From an uncultured Bacillota bacterium (GTDB lineage: Bacteria > Bacillota > Dehalobacteriia > UBA7702): a stretch of 38,794 bases of DNA. Location: positions 1 to 38,794 of the forward strand of contig CACXDX010000179.1 of assembly GCA_902766525.1 (NCBI GenBank), given 5' to 3'. Both the position numbers and the translations under genes were made by a program. The notes beneath the pieces were generated by a model, which was not told where the DNA came from, did not search any database, and was given only the letters and a program-made list of their open reading frames with translations. Positions 1-7,111 of this stretch are shown here, piece after piece. How positions within the stretch are numbered: the stretch's first letter is position 1; the number at the start of each line of letters is the position of its first letter.

Positions 1-104
1 GATGACCGCGGAACCCGCGCCGAAGAGTCTTCACTCTCCGACTTATCTTCACAAGCTCTACTGTTTAGTTCCCAAAGACCGATACGCCCCAAATTTGTGG
101 GGCG
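1..104 (-). other. Probable rRNA operon leader (transcript runs off left edge)
   Basis: Read on the minus strand, the transcript from the promoter at 111-139 begins with a hairpin (stem 85-90 with 99-104). A boxA-like antitermination segment follows at about 80-61, reading GGTCTTTGGGAACTAAACAG, which resembles the CTTTGAAAACTAAACA segment common in Bacillota rRNA leaders. No 16S sequence lies within the window, so the rRNA assignment is an inference from the leader and the strength of the promoter. On the plus strand the same hairpin followed by TTTATT could also act as a weak terminator. Confidence 0.45.
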
Positions 105-110
105 TTTATT

Positions 111-139
111 ATAATAACATTTTAAACATTCGTTGTCAA
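111..139 (-). promoter_or_regulatory. Strong sigma-A promoter facing left edge
   Basis: On the minus strand TTGACA (139-134), a 17-bp spacer and TATTAT (116-111) form a near-consensus promoter. The expected start is near 104-105, right at the leader hairpin. A second TATAAT is offset by three bases. Confidence 0.7.
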
Positions 140-217
140 GACTTTTTTTGAAAAATATTTTTTAAAATCATACCCTTGACCTGTTAAAAGAAAGCTCCTT
201 TCTACCGCTGATACAAT

Positions 218-246
218 AAAAAAACGCCCGCTTCGGACGGGCGTTT
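218..246 (-). terminator. Intrinsic terminator of the desulforedoxin-like gene
   Basis: Stem AAACGCCCG (222-230) pairs with CGGGCGTTT (238-246) around a 7-nt loop. On the minus strand it continues into a T-run at 224-218. It lies 20 bases after the stop codon of the gene ending at 266. A short T stretch on the other side makes it weakly bidirectional. Confidence 0.8.
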
Positions 247-265
247 GATCGTTTCTCAAAAAAAC

Positions 266-595
266 TCAATCGATAATTTCCATTCTTTTACCGCAGCAGA
301 TGGGAATCTGTTCGCCTGCTTTTAACTCGATCAGTTTATTACAGGTTCTGCAGTATACTTCACAGTCAAAAGGTGCGAAAACTTCAACTTCCTGAACTTC
401 ATTGGCTCTCTGCAGCCCTTCGATATGGAACATTGCGGGTTTGCCTTCTTCGGCAACGTATAATCCCATGGGCACGAGCTTTTTCTCTTTACCGACACAA
501 TCGGACATAACCTTCCAAAGTTGATCAAGAGCGGCAACTTCTTCACTGTTTTGAGGAGTAAGTTCAATGTGATTTTTAACCAATTCCAATTTCAT
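266..595 (-). CDS. Desulforedoxin-domain (Fe-Cys4) small protein
   Basis: A protein of 109 residues whose last 30 residues carry C-x2-C followed by CCGKRM, the signature of desulforedoxin and the N-terminal domain of desulfoferrodoxin, which binds one Fe through four cysteines. The first ~75 residues form a separate acidic domain that I do not recognise. No superoxide reductase His/Cys centre is present, so a plain electron-transfer, metal-binding or sensing role is more likely than superoxide reduction. The start at 595 is chosen because GGGAGG (610-605) sits 9 nt upstream; the in-frame starts at 616 and 601 are badly spaced. It is a single-gene unit with its own terminator. The partner protein is unknown. 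Confidence 0.75.
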   Translation of the reverse strand: MKLELVKNHIELTPQNSEEVAALDQLWKVMSDCVGKEKKLVPMGLYVAEEGKPAMFHIEGLQRANEVQEVEVFAPFDCEVYCRTCNKLIELKAGEQIPICCGKRMEIID

Positions 596-625
596 AATCA
601 TTTTCCTCCCAATCATTTGGTTATC

Positions 626-657
626 CGGAGTTTCTCCGACTCCTTGCCTATATTATA
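626..657 (-). promoter_or_regulatory. Promoter -10 and leader hairpin for the gene at 266-595
   Basis: On the minus strand TATAAT (657-652) lies about 55 bases before the start codon. A perfect 5-bp hairpin (CGGAG-AAA-CTCCG, 638-626) lies between it and the ribosome site. No convincing -35 is visible. Confidence 0.4.
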
Positions 658-774
658 ATGTTTTTAAGATTCAATGGCTATTAAAAATAATCATCTCTTT
701 TTTAAAAATATTATCCTTGATTTTATATTTAAATCAAAGAGCGGTATCAATCCGTTTTTTACCGAAATATGATA

Positions 775-802
775 TTGACTTTTTCTTTTTTTATGTTAAA
801 AT
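775..802 (+). promoter_or_regulatory. Promoter for cbiM
   Basis: TTGACT (775-780), a 16-bp T-rich spacer and TAAAAT (797-802). It leaves a leader of about 110 nt before the cbiM start at 921. Confidence 0.55.
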
Positions 803-912
803 AATGGTAAATATATTAAGGAATTCATACCATGTAGGTATCTCGATGTTGCTGAAGCAGCATATCTGTAGACGGGATATCTATATTTTTTTGTCCCGCC
901 TCAAAAAGGAGG
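803..912 (+). promoter_or_regulatory. Structured leader of cbiM with a ribosome-site hairpin
   Basis: Three consecutive hairpins can be drawn: ATGTTGC/GCAGCAT with a TGAA loop (846-863), CGGGA/TCCCG (873-877 with 894-898), and a short CCTC/GAGG hairpin (899-902 with 909-912) that would bury the Shine-Dalgarno AGGAGG. This layout suits translational control by a metal or cofactor. I find no cobalamin-riboswitch B12 box (GCCACTG) and cannot match it to the NiCo riboswitch by eye. Confidence 0.3.
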
Positions 913-920
913 ATGATGAT

Positions 921-1985
921 ATGCATATGGGTGACGCATTGGTCAGCCCCGCCGTCGGCGGTGTTATGCTGGCCGTTGCCGCGGGCATGGTTGTATATTC
1001 CGCGGTGAAAAGCAAGAAAACAATGGATCGGAAAAAGATCCCAATGATGGGCGTTATGGCCGCTTTGATTTTTGCCGGCCAAATGATCAATTTCACAATC
1101 CCGGTCACGGGATCCAGCGGTCACATCGGCGGCGGGATATTGCTTGCGGCAATGCTGGGGGGAGGTCCCGGCGTTTTAGCCATTACCGCCGTTCTGTTGA
1201 TCCAGGCATTTTTCTTTGCCGACGGCGGTCTTCTGGCACTCGGCTGCAATATTTTCAATATGGGATTTTGGCCCTGCCTTGTTATTTTCCCGCTGGTTTT
1301 CAAACCGTTGCTGAAGAACGGCATCACCAACGCTAAATTGATGGGCGCGTCCATTCTCAGTGTTGTTTTGGCCCTGCAGTTAGGCGCCTTCAGCGTTGTT
1401 CTCGAAACACTGGCGTCGGGCATTACCGCTCTTCCCTTCACGGCTTTTGTCGCTCTGATGCAGCCGATCCATTTAGCTATCGGTCTCGTTGAAGGGATTG
1501 TTACCGGTCTTATTCTTATCTTTGTTTATAAAGCTCGTCCGGAGATTCTCGAAGCCAATATCAATGACCGCAGTTTCGGCGAAGCCATGAACACGAAAAA
1601 GGTTCTCGTCGGTCTCCTTATCGCCGCGATCGTTATCGGCGGTGGCCTCAGTCTCTTTGCTTCCTCCAATCCCGACGGTTTGGAATGGGCAATGTTCGGC
1701 AATGCCGAGGAAGGCTATCGCGAAGGTCTTACCACCGAAGAAGAACTCGGTGACGGCTACGAATCCGTCAATGAAGTTCAGGAAAGCACCGCGTTCCTGC
1801 CGGATTATGCCTTTAAAGACGGCGACAGCGCAGCGGGGACGACAACTTCGGGTATCGTCGGCAGCGCGATCACGCTTTGCCTTGCCGGTGCCGCGGGCGG
1901 CATCATCTACGGCGTTTCGAAAAAACGGAAAAACAAAGCGGACGGCGATGGGGAAACAAGCGAAGATCCCCCAACGGAAGAATAA
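921..1985 (+). CDS. cbiM: Cobalt/nickel ECF transporter substrate-binding subunit CbiM with fused PDGLE (CbiN-like) tail
   Basis: The membrane S-component that selects Co(II) or Ni(II) for an energy-coupling-factor importer. The 354-residue protein starts MHMGDAL; the N-terminal Met-His is the family's metal ligand, and GSSGHIGGG (around residue 65-72, His68) is the second metal-site motif. Several hydrophobic helices cover residues ~10-205. A second part (~225-335) carries the PDGLE motif at 251-255, an extracytoplasmic loop and a final helix, as in CbiN/NikN, so M and N are fused. The start at 921 follows AGGAGG closely; the longer frame from 717 lacks one. It is followed by a terminator, so cbiQ and cbiO have their own promoter. 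Co versus Ni cannot be decided, but corrinoid proteins nearby favour cobalt. Confidence 0.9.
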   Translation: MHMGDALVSPAVGGVMLAVAAGMVVYSAVKSKKTMDRKKIPMMGVMAALIFAGQMINFTIPVTGSSGHIGGGILLAAMLGGGPGVLAITAVLLIQAFFFADGGLLALGCNIFNMGFWPCLVIFPLVFKPLLKNGITNAKLMGASILSVVLALQLGAFSVVLETLASGITALPFTAFVALMQPIHLAIGLVEGIVTGLILIFVYKARPEILEANINDRSFGEAMNTKKVLVGLLIAAIVIGGGLSLFASSNPDGLEWAMFGNAEEGYREGLTTEEELGDGYESVNEVQESTAFLPDYAFKDGDSAAGTTTSGIVGSAITLCLAGAAGGIIYGVSKKRKNKADGDGETSEDPPTEE

Positions 1986-2007
1986 TCTTTTTTAAGAATA
2001 AAAAAGC

Positions 2008-2047
2008 GAGCTGTTTCTGTTTTACCGAAACAGCTCATTTTCTTTTT
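2008..2047 (+). terminator. Intrinsic terminator after cbiM
   Basis: A perfect 10-bp stem GAGCTGTTTC (2008-2017) with GAAACAGCTC (2027-2036), followed by a T-rich run. It separates cbiM from cbiQO. Confidence 0.85.
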
Positions 2048-2049
2048 TA

Positions 2050-2078
2050 TTGCAATCCCCATCGGTTTCATATATAAT
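2050..2078 (+). promoter_or_regulatory. Promoter for cbiQ-cbiO
   Basis: TTGCAA (2050-2055), a 17-bp spacer and TATAAT (2073-2078), directly after the cbiM terminator. It leaves a leader of about 100 nt. Confidence 0.6.
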
Positions 2079-2088
2079 ATGGTATGTG

Positions 2089-2160
2089 TCGGCATTTTTA
2101 TAAAATTTGCTCTCACAATTCTTTTTATGCCGAAACCGCTTTTCGGCTGCGATGGCATAA
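2089..2160 (+). promoter_or_regulatory. Leader of cbiQ with mutually exclusive pairings
   Basis: TCGGCAT (2089-2095) pairs perfectly with ATGCCGA (2127-2133). The overlapping TTATGCC (2125-2131) pairs perfectly with GGCATAA (2154-2160), enclosing a CCG/CGG mini-stem. Both are 7 bp and share the same bases, so only one can form at a time, a riboswitch-like layout. No T-run follows, so any control would be translational. Confidence 0.35.
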
Positions 2161-2184
2161 CATTTCAACAAAAAGGGAACGTCC

Positions 2185-2982
2185 ATGTCAAAAATCGTTG
2201 ACGCAATCCAAACTTTATCTTCCCTTGAGGAGCTGGCATCGGGGAATTCACTTCCGCATCGACTGCATCCCGGCGTTAAGATCATTGTCACCTTTGTCTT
2301 TTTGATCGCAACGCTGTCACCGCAGCGACACCATTTGTCGGTTTTGATCGGTTTATTCTTCTACCCCGCGATCATCATTCCCCTGGCCAACATTCCTTTT
2401 TCCGCGATTTTCAAGCGCACGGCCGTTGCCATGCCTTTTTCTCTCTTTGCGGGGATCTCCAATATCGTTTTTGAACGCGATATCGCGTTGACATTGTTTC
2501 ATATCCCCGTCACCTACGGCATGATCTCCTTTACGACACTGATGATCAAAACCTTCCTCTGCGTATCTGCGGTTTTGATTTTGATCGCCACAACGCCGTC
2601 CTTCAATCTCTTCGCTCAACTCAGAAAATTTCATATTCCCCAGCTTTTGGTCTTAACCATTATGCTCACCTATCGTTACATCTTTTTACTGCTGGAAGAA
2701 GCGGCCAATATGACCCTCGCTTACCATTTGCGGGCGCCGAACCAAAAAGGAGTAAAAATGAAAGACATGGGCTCCTTCCTCGGCCAAATGATTTTGCGCT
2801 GCTTTGATCGATCCGAGCGAATCTACGCCGCCATGGAATGCCGGGGTTTCGACGGAGAATACCACACAGAGGATAACAAACCTCTCACTGTCAAAGACTT
2901 GCTATGGGGAACGATGCTGATCGGTGTCGTTTTACTGCTTCGATTCTTCTCTTTGCCTCAGCTTTTTAATTCTTTGCTATAG
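2185..2982 (+). CDS. cbiQ: ECF transporter transmembrane T-component CbiQ
   Basis: The scaffold membrane subunit that couples the ATPase to the metal-binding component. The 265-residue protein has about five to six hydrophobic segments and, near residue 215-222, AAMECRGF, the family's conserved A-x-x-x-R-G coupling motif that contacts the ATPase. Its length is typical of CbiQ/EcfT. RBS AAGGGA lies 7 nt upstream. The cbiO start follows its stop by only 9 nt with GGAGG in the gap, so the two are cotranscribed and probably coupled. Confidence 0.88.
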   Translation: MSKIVDAIQTLSSLEELASGNSLPHRLHPGVKIIVTFVFLIATLSPQRHHLSVLIGLFFYPAIIIPLANIPFSAIFKRTAVAMPFSLFAGISNIVFERDIALTLFHIPVTYGMISFTTLMIKTFLCVSAVLILIATTPSFNLFAQLRKFHIPQLLVLTIMLTYRYIFLLLEEAANMTLAYHLRAPNQKGVKMKDMGSFLGQMILRCFDRSERIYAAMECRGFDGEYHTEDNKPLTVKDLLWGTMLIGVVLLLRFFSLPQLFNSLL

Positions 2983-2991
2983 GAGGAAACC

Positions 2992-3750
2992 ATGATTTCC
3001 ATCGAACATCTGAATTTTTCCTATCCTCACAGTAAACCTGTACTGCGGGATATCAATCTTAAATGGGAAGATACGGAACGTATCGGACTTTGCGGCTGCA
3101 ACGGCGCGGGGAAATCGACACTGCTTTCTCTGCTTGCGGGGATCAATCTTCCCAACAGCGGCAGCGTAACGATTAACGACATCGAACTGAAGAAAGAAAA
3201 CCTGAATAAGATCCGTAAAGCAATGGGTTTGGTCTTTCAAAACCCCGATGACCAGTTATTTATGCCCAATGTCCTGGAGGACGTGGCTTTCGGTCCCAAA
3301 AATTACGGAATGTCCGAAGAAGACGCTAAAGCAAAGGCTATGGAGGCATTGACGCAAATGGGCATTGCCGATCTTACCGAACGTCCGCCCTACCGTCTTT
3401 CCGGCGGGGAAAAACGCAGCGCCGCCATTGCTTCGATCCTCTCTATGGAACCGAGTTTTATTCTCTTTGACGAACCCTCCGCTTTCCTTGATCCCGGTGC
3501 GAAAAAGAATTTTGAAGAAACCGTAAACCGGCTCAGCGTCGGCTACCTTATCGCCAGCCATGATCTCGATGTGATTCTGCGAACCTGCGACAGGGTTCTG
3601 GTTTTAAATAAAGGCACCGTCATCGCCGACGGTGATCCCAACGTCCTTCTCCATGATGAAGATACGCTCAACAAGGCAGGCCTGCAATTACCGGAATCCT
3701 TTCTGCGCTGCGCAAACTGTGAATACAAAAAAGCGGCAAACGCTCTTTAA
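2992..3750 (+). CDS. cbiO: ECF transporter ATP-binding protein CbiO
   Basis: An ABC ATPase that powers Co/Ni import with CbiM and CbiQ at the inner face of the membrane. The 252-residue protein has Walker A GCNGAGKST at 35-43, a Q-loop in FQNPDDQ, signature LSGGEKR, Walker B ILFDEPSAFLDP and the switch histidine in ASHDLD. FQNPDDQ is characteristic of ECF-type ATPases. A cysteine pair near the C-terminus (CANC) is a small oddity and could touch metal. Only one ATPase gene is present, so it would act as a homodimer, as known for CbiMNQO. Confidence 0.92.
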   Translation: MISIEHLNFSYPHSKPVLRDINLKWEDTERIGLCGCNGAGKSTLLSLLAGINLPNSGSVTINDIELKKENLNKIRKAMGLVFQNPDDQLFMPNVLEDVAFGPKNYGMSEEDAKAKAMEALTQMGIADLTERPPYRLSGGEKRSAAIASILSMEPSFILFDEPSAFLDPGAKKNFEETVNRLSVGYLIASHDLDVILRTCDRVLVLNKGTVIADGDPNVLLHDEDTLNKAGLQLPESFLRCANCEYKKAANAL

Positions 3751-3801
3751 CGATAAGATTATGATAATTTCCCCCGTTTGAAAAAAGGAACAGGAGGTTA
3801 T

Positions 3802-4320
3802 ATGATGAATTTTTTGGAACTCGCAGAAAAACGTTATTCCACTCGAAAATTTTCCGACCGTCCCGTTGAGGACGAGATCCTGCAAAAATTGCTGGAAGCG
3901 GGGAACATGGCGCCGACGGCAAAAAACATTCAGCCCCAACGCATCTATGTTTTAAAAAGCAAAGACGCCGTTGCCAAAATGGAAGAACTGAGTCCCTGTG
4001 TATTCGGAGCCAAAACGGTTCTGCTCTTTGCCTACGATGAAACCGAAGAATGGCAGAATCCTTTGGAAGAAGGGATCCATGCCGGTGTCGAGGACGTCAG
4101 TATCGTCGCAACCCATATCATGCTGGCCGCCGCAGATTTGGGGTTGGGTACCTGCTGGTGCAACTACTTCCCCAACAGCAAAGCCGCCGAAGCTTTCAAT
4201 CTGCCCGAAAAAGAACGCGTTGTCCTCTTTATGCCCGTCGGGTATCCCGCCGAGGACGACAAACCTTCACCGAGACATGATAAGAGAAAACCGCTGTCGG
4301 AAACGGTAAAAGAACTTTAA
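3802..4320 (+). CDS. Nitroreductase family FMN oxidoreductase
   Basis: A small (172 residues) flavin enzyme of the nitroreductase fold, expected to use FMN and NAD(P)H in a homodimer. The N-terminus has RYSTRKFSDRPV, the usual phosphate-binding Arg/Ser start of the family, followed by GNMAPTAKNIQPQR; the middle has LGLGTCW and the C-terminus PVGYPAEDDKPSPRHDKRK, all familiar from clostridial short nitroreductases. AGGAGG supports a start at 3802 (or 3805). It lies 51 nt after cbiO and before a terminator, so it may be the last gene of the cbi unit. A link to cobalt, for example as a corrin reductase, is only a guess; the substrate cannot be named. Confidence 0.85.
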   Translation: MMNFLELAEKRYSTRKFSDRPVEDEILQKLLEAGNMAPTAKNIQPQRIYVLKSKDAVAKMEELSPCVFGAKTVLLFAYDETEEWQNPLEEGIHAGVEDVSIVATHIMLAAADLGLGTCWCNYFPNSKAAEAFNLPEKERVVLFMPVGYPAEDDKPSPRHDKRKPLSETVKEL

Positions 4321-4356
4321 AATCACTATCGGACAAACGGTGCCTCATAAAAAAAT

Positions 4357-4396
4357 AAGGTGACGGAATAATTTCCGTCACCTTTTATATTTTTTT
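4357..4396 (+). terminator. Bidirectional terminator between nitroreductase and P-type ATPase
   Basis: A perfect 12-bp stem (4357-4368 with 4373-4384) with a TAAT tetraloop, then TTATATTTTTTT. It lies between convergent genes and serves the plus strand best; A-rich sequence on its left lets it also stop minus-strand transcription. Confidence 0.9.
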
Positions 4397-4425
4397 AGGA
4401 TCATTAAGAACCGCTTCCCGTCCCT

Positions 4426-6330
4426 TCAGATTTTTTCTTTATCAAATTTTCTGTCATAAAGCAGCGCCGCATTTAAAACAACCAGAACTGATCCGGCGTT
4501 ATGGAACAGCGCGCCGGTCACGGGATTCAAAAGACCCAGAATCGCCAAAGTAATGGCAATCGCATTGAGGACCATGGAAGCGGTAATATTAAAACGAATC
4601 GTGTTTAAAGTTGAATTTGACAGACGTTTCAGATAAGGGATCTTCCCGATATCATCCCCCATCAGGGCAATGTCCGCGGCTTCAATGGCAATATCGCTAC
4701 CCATTTCCGCCATGGCTACACTGACCGAAGCGGTTTTCAGCGCCGGCGCGTCGTTCACACCGTCCCCGATCATGCAAACGAATTCACCTTCACTCTGCAT
4801 TTTTCCGATATAATATACTTTTTTCTCCGGCAGCAGACCGGCATAGTATTGATCAATACCAACCGTTCGGGCAAAGGCCGCGGCAGCTTCCCGATTATCA
4901 CCGGTCAACAGCACGGATTTGCTATTCATCGCTTTAAGTCGTTCCAAAACAGATTTGGCTTCGGGACGAATTTTATCGGACAAAGCAATGATCCCGACAG
5001 CTTCTTTCCCTTTGGCGACACAAATCAAAGCTTTTCCCTGTTCACTCAAAGCCGTAATTTTTTTACGCAATACAGAAGTATCCACACCGGCGTCACTGAG
5101 ATAGGTTTCATTTCCGCAAAGTACCTCTTCTCCGTCGATCACGGCAAAAATACCGCGTCCCGCCAACATACGGAAATCCTCCGCTTCCGCATAACCGAAT
5201 CCTTTTTCTTCAACGGCAGCGACCACAGCCTTGCCTAACGGATGTTCACTGCGGCTTTCCGCCGCGGCAGCCAAAATCAAAAGGTCTTTTTCAGAGACGG
5301 CATCATACACGGAAATCACATCACTGACATAAGGTTTGCCGTAAGTTAACGTTCCGGTTTTATCGAAAGCAATGATGTTCGATCTGCCCATGATCTCCAG
5401 GGCTTCTCCGGATTTAATCATAACACCGTGCTTCGTTGCCTGACCGATCGCGGCGACAATGGACGTGGGCGTGGCAAGAGCCAGCGCACAAGGACAGAAA
5501 ACGATCAATACCGTAACAGCATGATTAAGCGCGACAGAAGCGCTATAGCCGAAAAAGCGCAGACCGAAATAACCGAAAACGGCAATACTTAAGGCGATGG
5601 GCACAAGCCAAACCGCCCATTTATCGGCAACGGTCTGCATCGGCGCTTTCTTTTCTTCGGCTTCCTTTACCATACGGATAAGCTTTTGCAGAGAGGAATC
5701 GGTGCCGACCCTCGTCGCCCGGATATCAACGGAACCGAAACAATTCAAAGTACCGCAAAAGACCTCGTCATCCACGCTTTTATCGACGGGCAGCGATTCT
5801 CCGGTCTGGATCGATTGATCCACAGAGGTTTCACCGCTGACAATCAAACCATCCACGGGAATGGTTTCACCGGGATTGACGCGGAGCAAATCCCCGCGGC
5901 GAATATCTTTGGCATCGATCCACTCTTCCTTCGTTTCCCCGTCCACAACGGTGATACGGCGGCCTCTGGTCGGCGCGATATTGATCAGATCGGCGATACC
6001 TTTTCTCGCCCGCTCGGTGGTACGGTTTTCCAGCAGCGCACCGATGGCCATAATGAAAGCAACTTCTCCGGCGGCAAAAATCTGATTGATGGCCAAAGAG
6101 GCAACCATCGCAATGGAAATCAGCAACGCCGAGGAGATCCAACGTTCCTTAAAAAGCCGGCTCAGGGCAAGATACAGCATAGGGATACCGGAAATAATAA
6201 CCGAGAACCAGGCAACATCAAAGGAAGGAAATAGTCCCAGCTGCCATTGGAGCAGACTCAATGCCAGGAATATCCCGGAAAGCAGCGTCATTTTTCCGCC
6301 GGCCAAAAAATCATTGACGGTTTTCAACAT
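4426..6330 (-). CDS. Heavy-metal-translocating P-type ATPase (P1B)
   Basis: A membrane pump that exports a transition metal using ATP. The 634-residue protein has the actuator TGES (~176-179), the transmembrane CPC metal motif (279-281), DKTGT with phosphorylated Asp323, the P1B-specific His-Pro dipeptide (363-364) and the GDGVND hinge. There is no N-terminal CxxC metal-binding domain: the protein starts directly with the membrane helices. The last helix has HNAGSVLVVLN, so the Asp of ZntA/CadA (HDGGT) is replaced by Asn, and the Cu-pump motifs are absent. Metal specificity is therefore open. The start at 6330 is set by GGAGGGG upstream; the GTG at 6339 overlaps that site. It is divergent from a TetR gene with a palindrome between them, which suggests TetR-controlled metal resistance. 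Confidence 0.9.
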   Translation of the reverse strand: MLKTVNDFLAGGKMTLLSGIFLALSLLQWQLGLFPSFDVAWFSVIISGIPMLYLALSRLFKERWISSALLISIAMVASLAINQIFAAGEVAFIMAIGALLENRTTERARKGIADLINIAPTRGRRITVVDGETKEEWIDAKDIRRGDLLRVNPGETIPVDGLIVSGETSVDQSIQTGESLPVDKSVDDEVFCGTLNCFGSVDIRATRVGTDSSLQKLIRMVKEAEEKKAPMQTVADKWAVWLVPIALSIAVFGYFGLRFFGYSASVALNHAVTVLIVFCPCALALATPTSIVAAIGQATKHGVMIKSGEALEIMGRSNIIAFDKTGTLTYGKPYVSDVISVYDAVSEKDLLILAAAAESRSEHPLGKAVVAAVEEKGFGYAEAEDFRMLAGRGIFAVIDGEEVLCGNETYLSDAGVDTSVLRKKITALSEQGKALICVAKGKEAVGIIALSDKIRPEAKSVLERLKAMNSKSVLLTGDNREAAAAFARTVGIDQYYAGLLPEKKVYYIGKMQSEGEFVCMIGDGVNDAPALKTASVSVAMAEMGSDIAIEAADIALMGDDIGKIPYLKRLSNSTLNTIRFNITASMVLNAIAITLAILGLLNPVTGALFHNAGSVLVVLNAALLYDRKFDKEKI

Positions 6331-6351
6331 GACAATCACCCCTCCAAAAAG

Positions 6352-6402
6352 TTGAAATCGGGGAAAAATATGATATAATGTATTTATTGAACACCATGTT
6401 CA
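6352..6402 (+). promoter_or_regulatory. tetR promoter with overlapping palindromic operator O1
   Basis: TTGAAA (6352-6357), a 16-bp spacer and TATAAT (6374-6379) drive the TetR gene. Just downstream, TGAACA-CCA-TGTTCA (6388-6402) is a perfect inverted repeat over the expected start site and also lies upstream of the P-type ATPase, so one bound repressor dimer could block both genes. Confidence 0.6.
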
Positions 6403-6455
6403 TTAATTATCGTATCTTTCCACTATCATGAAATCAAGAGATGATTTTGGTGATA

Positions 6456-6471
6456 TGTTCGTTACCGAACA
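6456..6471 (+). promoter_or_regulatory. Second palindrome O2 upstream of tetR
   Basis: TGTTCG-TTAC-CGAACA is a perfect 6-bp inverted repeat in the tetR leader. It shares the TGTTC half-site with O1 but in the opposite polarity. It is a candidate second operator. Confidence 0.45.
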
Positions 6472-6502
6472 AATCAAGAAAATTGTCCCGAAAGGAGTCC
6501 GC

Positions 6503-7060
6503 ATGGATCGGCGCAGTAAAAAAACAAGGGAATCCATTTTGCAGTCATTCGGCAATCTTCTCGAAAAGAGAAGTTACGACCGCATCACCGTCCAGGAAAT
6601 CATTGATGACGCCGATGTCGGCCGCGCCACTTTTTACGCTCATTTCCCTTCCAAAGACGATTTATTGAAAACCACATGCGTAGATCTGTTCGATCACGTT
6701 TTTCCGACGCCGTCAAAACAAGAAAAGGAAGATATCTTCAAAGACTCCCATGCCGAAAAAGATGAAATCACCCATATTTTCTTTCATCTCAAAAAAAACA
6801 AATATAATCTTTTAACCGCTTTGCTTCGAGACGGCAATACCCTCTTTTTATGTTATTTCAGGGAATACGTTGACCGATACATTGCCGCCAATCTCTTAAA
6901 ACAAAAACAACACAGCGGAACCATTCCCGAATCTTTCCTGTATCGTCACATCAGCACAACCTTTATGGATCTCGTTCAATGGTGGATCGACGACGGAGCG
7001 AAAAGAGAACCGGAAGAAATGGCGGAAATATTCTTTACCGTTATACACCCGGTTTTATGA
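6503..7060 (+). CDS. TetR family transcriptional regulator
   Basis: A 185-residue one-component repressor. The N-terminal helix-turn-helix spans ~10-50, with ITVQEIIDDADVGRATFYAHF carrying the typical recognition helix (VGRATFYAHFPSKDDL). The C-terminal ~130 residues are helical with a LLRDGN and WWIDDGAK-type region as in the TetR_C group next to efflux systems. The start at 6503 is set by AAAGGAG (6491-6497); the upstream extension to 6428 would cover the O2 palindrome. Divergent from the P-type ATPase, it is the obvious candidate regulator of that pump and of itself. The ligand is unknown; metal-responsive TetR proteins are rarer than drug-responsive ones. Confidence 0.88.
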   Translation: MDRRSKKTRESILQSFGNLLEKRSYDRITVQEIIDDADVGRATFYAHFPSKDDLLKTTCVDLFDHVFPTPSKQEKEDIFKDSHAEKDEITHIFFHLKKNKYNLLTALLRDGNTLFLCYFREYVDRYIAANLLKQKQHSGTIPESFLYRHISTTFMDLVQWWIDDGAKREPEEMAEIFFTVIHPVL

Positions 7061-7065
7061 GCGTC

Positions 7066-7095
7066 AAAAAAACAGCGCAAAAGCGCTGTTTTTTT
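7066..7095 (+). terminator. Terminator after tetR (bidirectional)
   Basis: A perfect AAAAAAACAGCGC (7066-7078) stem with its complement, loop AAAA, ending in a 7-T run. It also serves the convergent PAP2 gene. Confidence 0.92.
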
Positions 7096-7111
7096 ACATA
7101 CACATAATAAC

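Noticed and set aside
803..912. Cobalamin riboswitch before cbiM
   Set aside because: No B12 box or other conserved core element could be found; it is kept only as a structured leader.
717..920. In-frame extension of cbiM upstream of 921
   Set aside because: It covers the promoter and leader and lacks a ribosome site, while AGGAGG and the conserved Met-His start point to 921.
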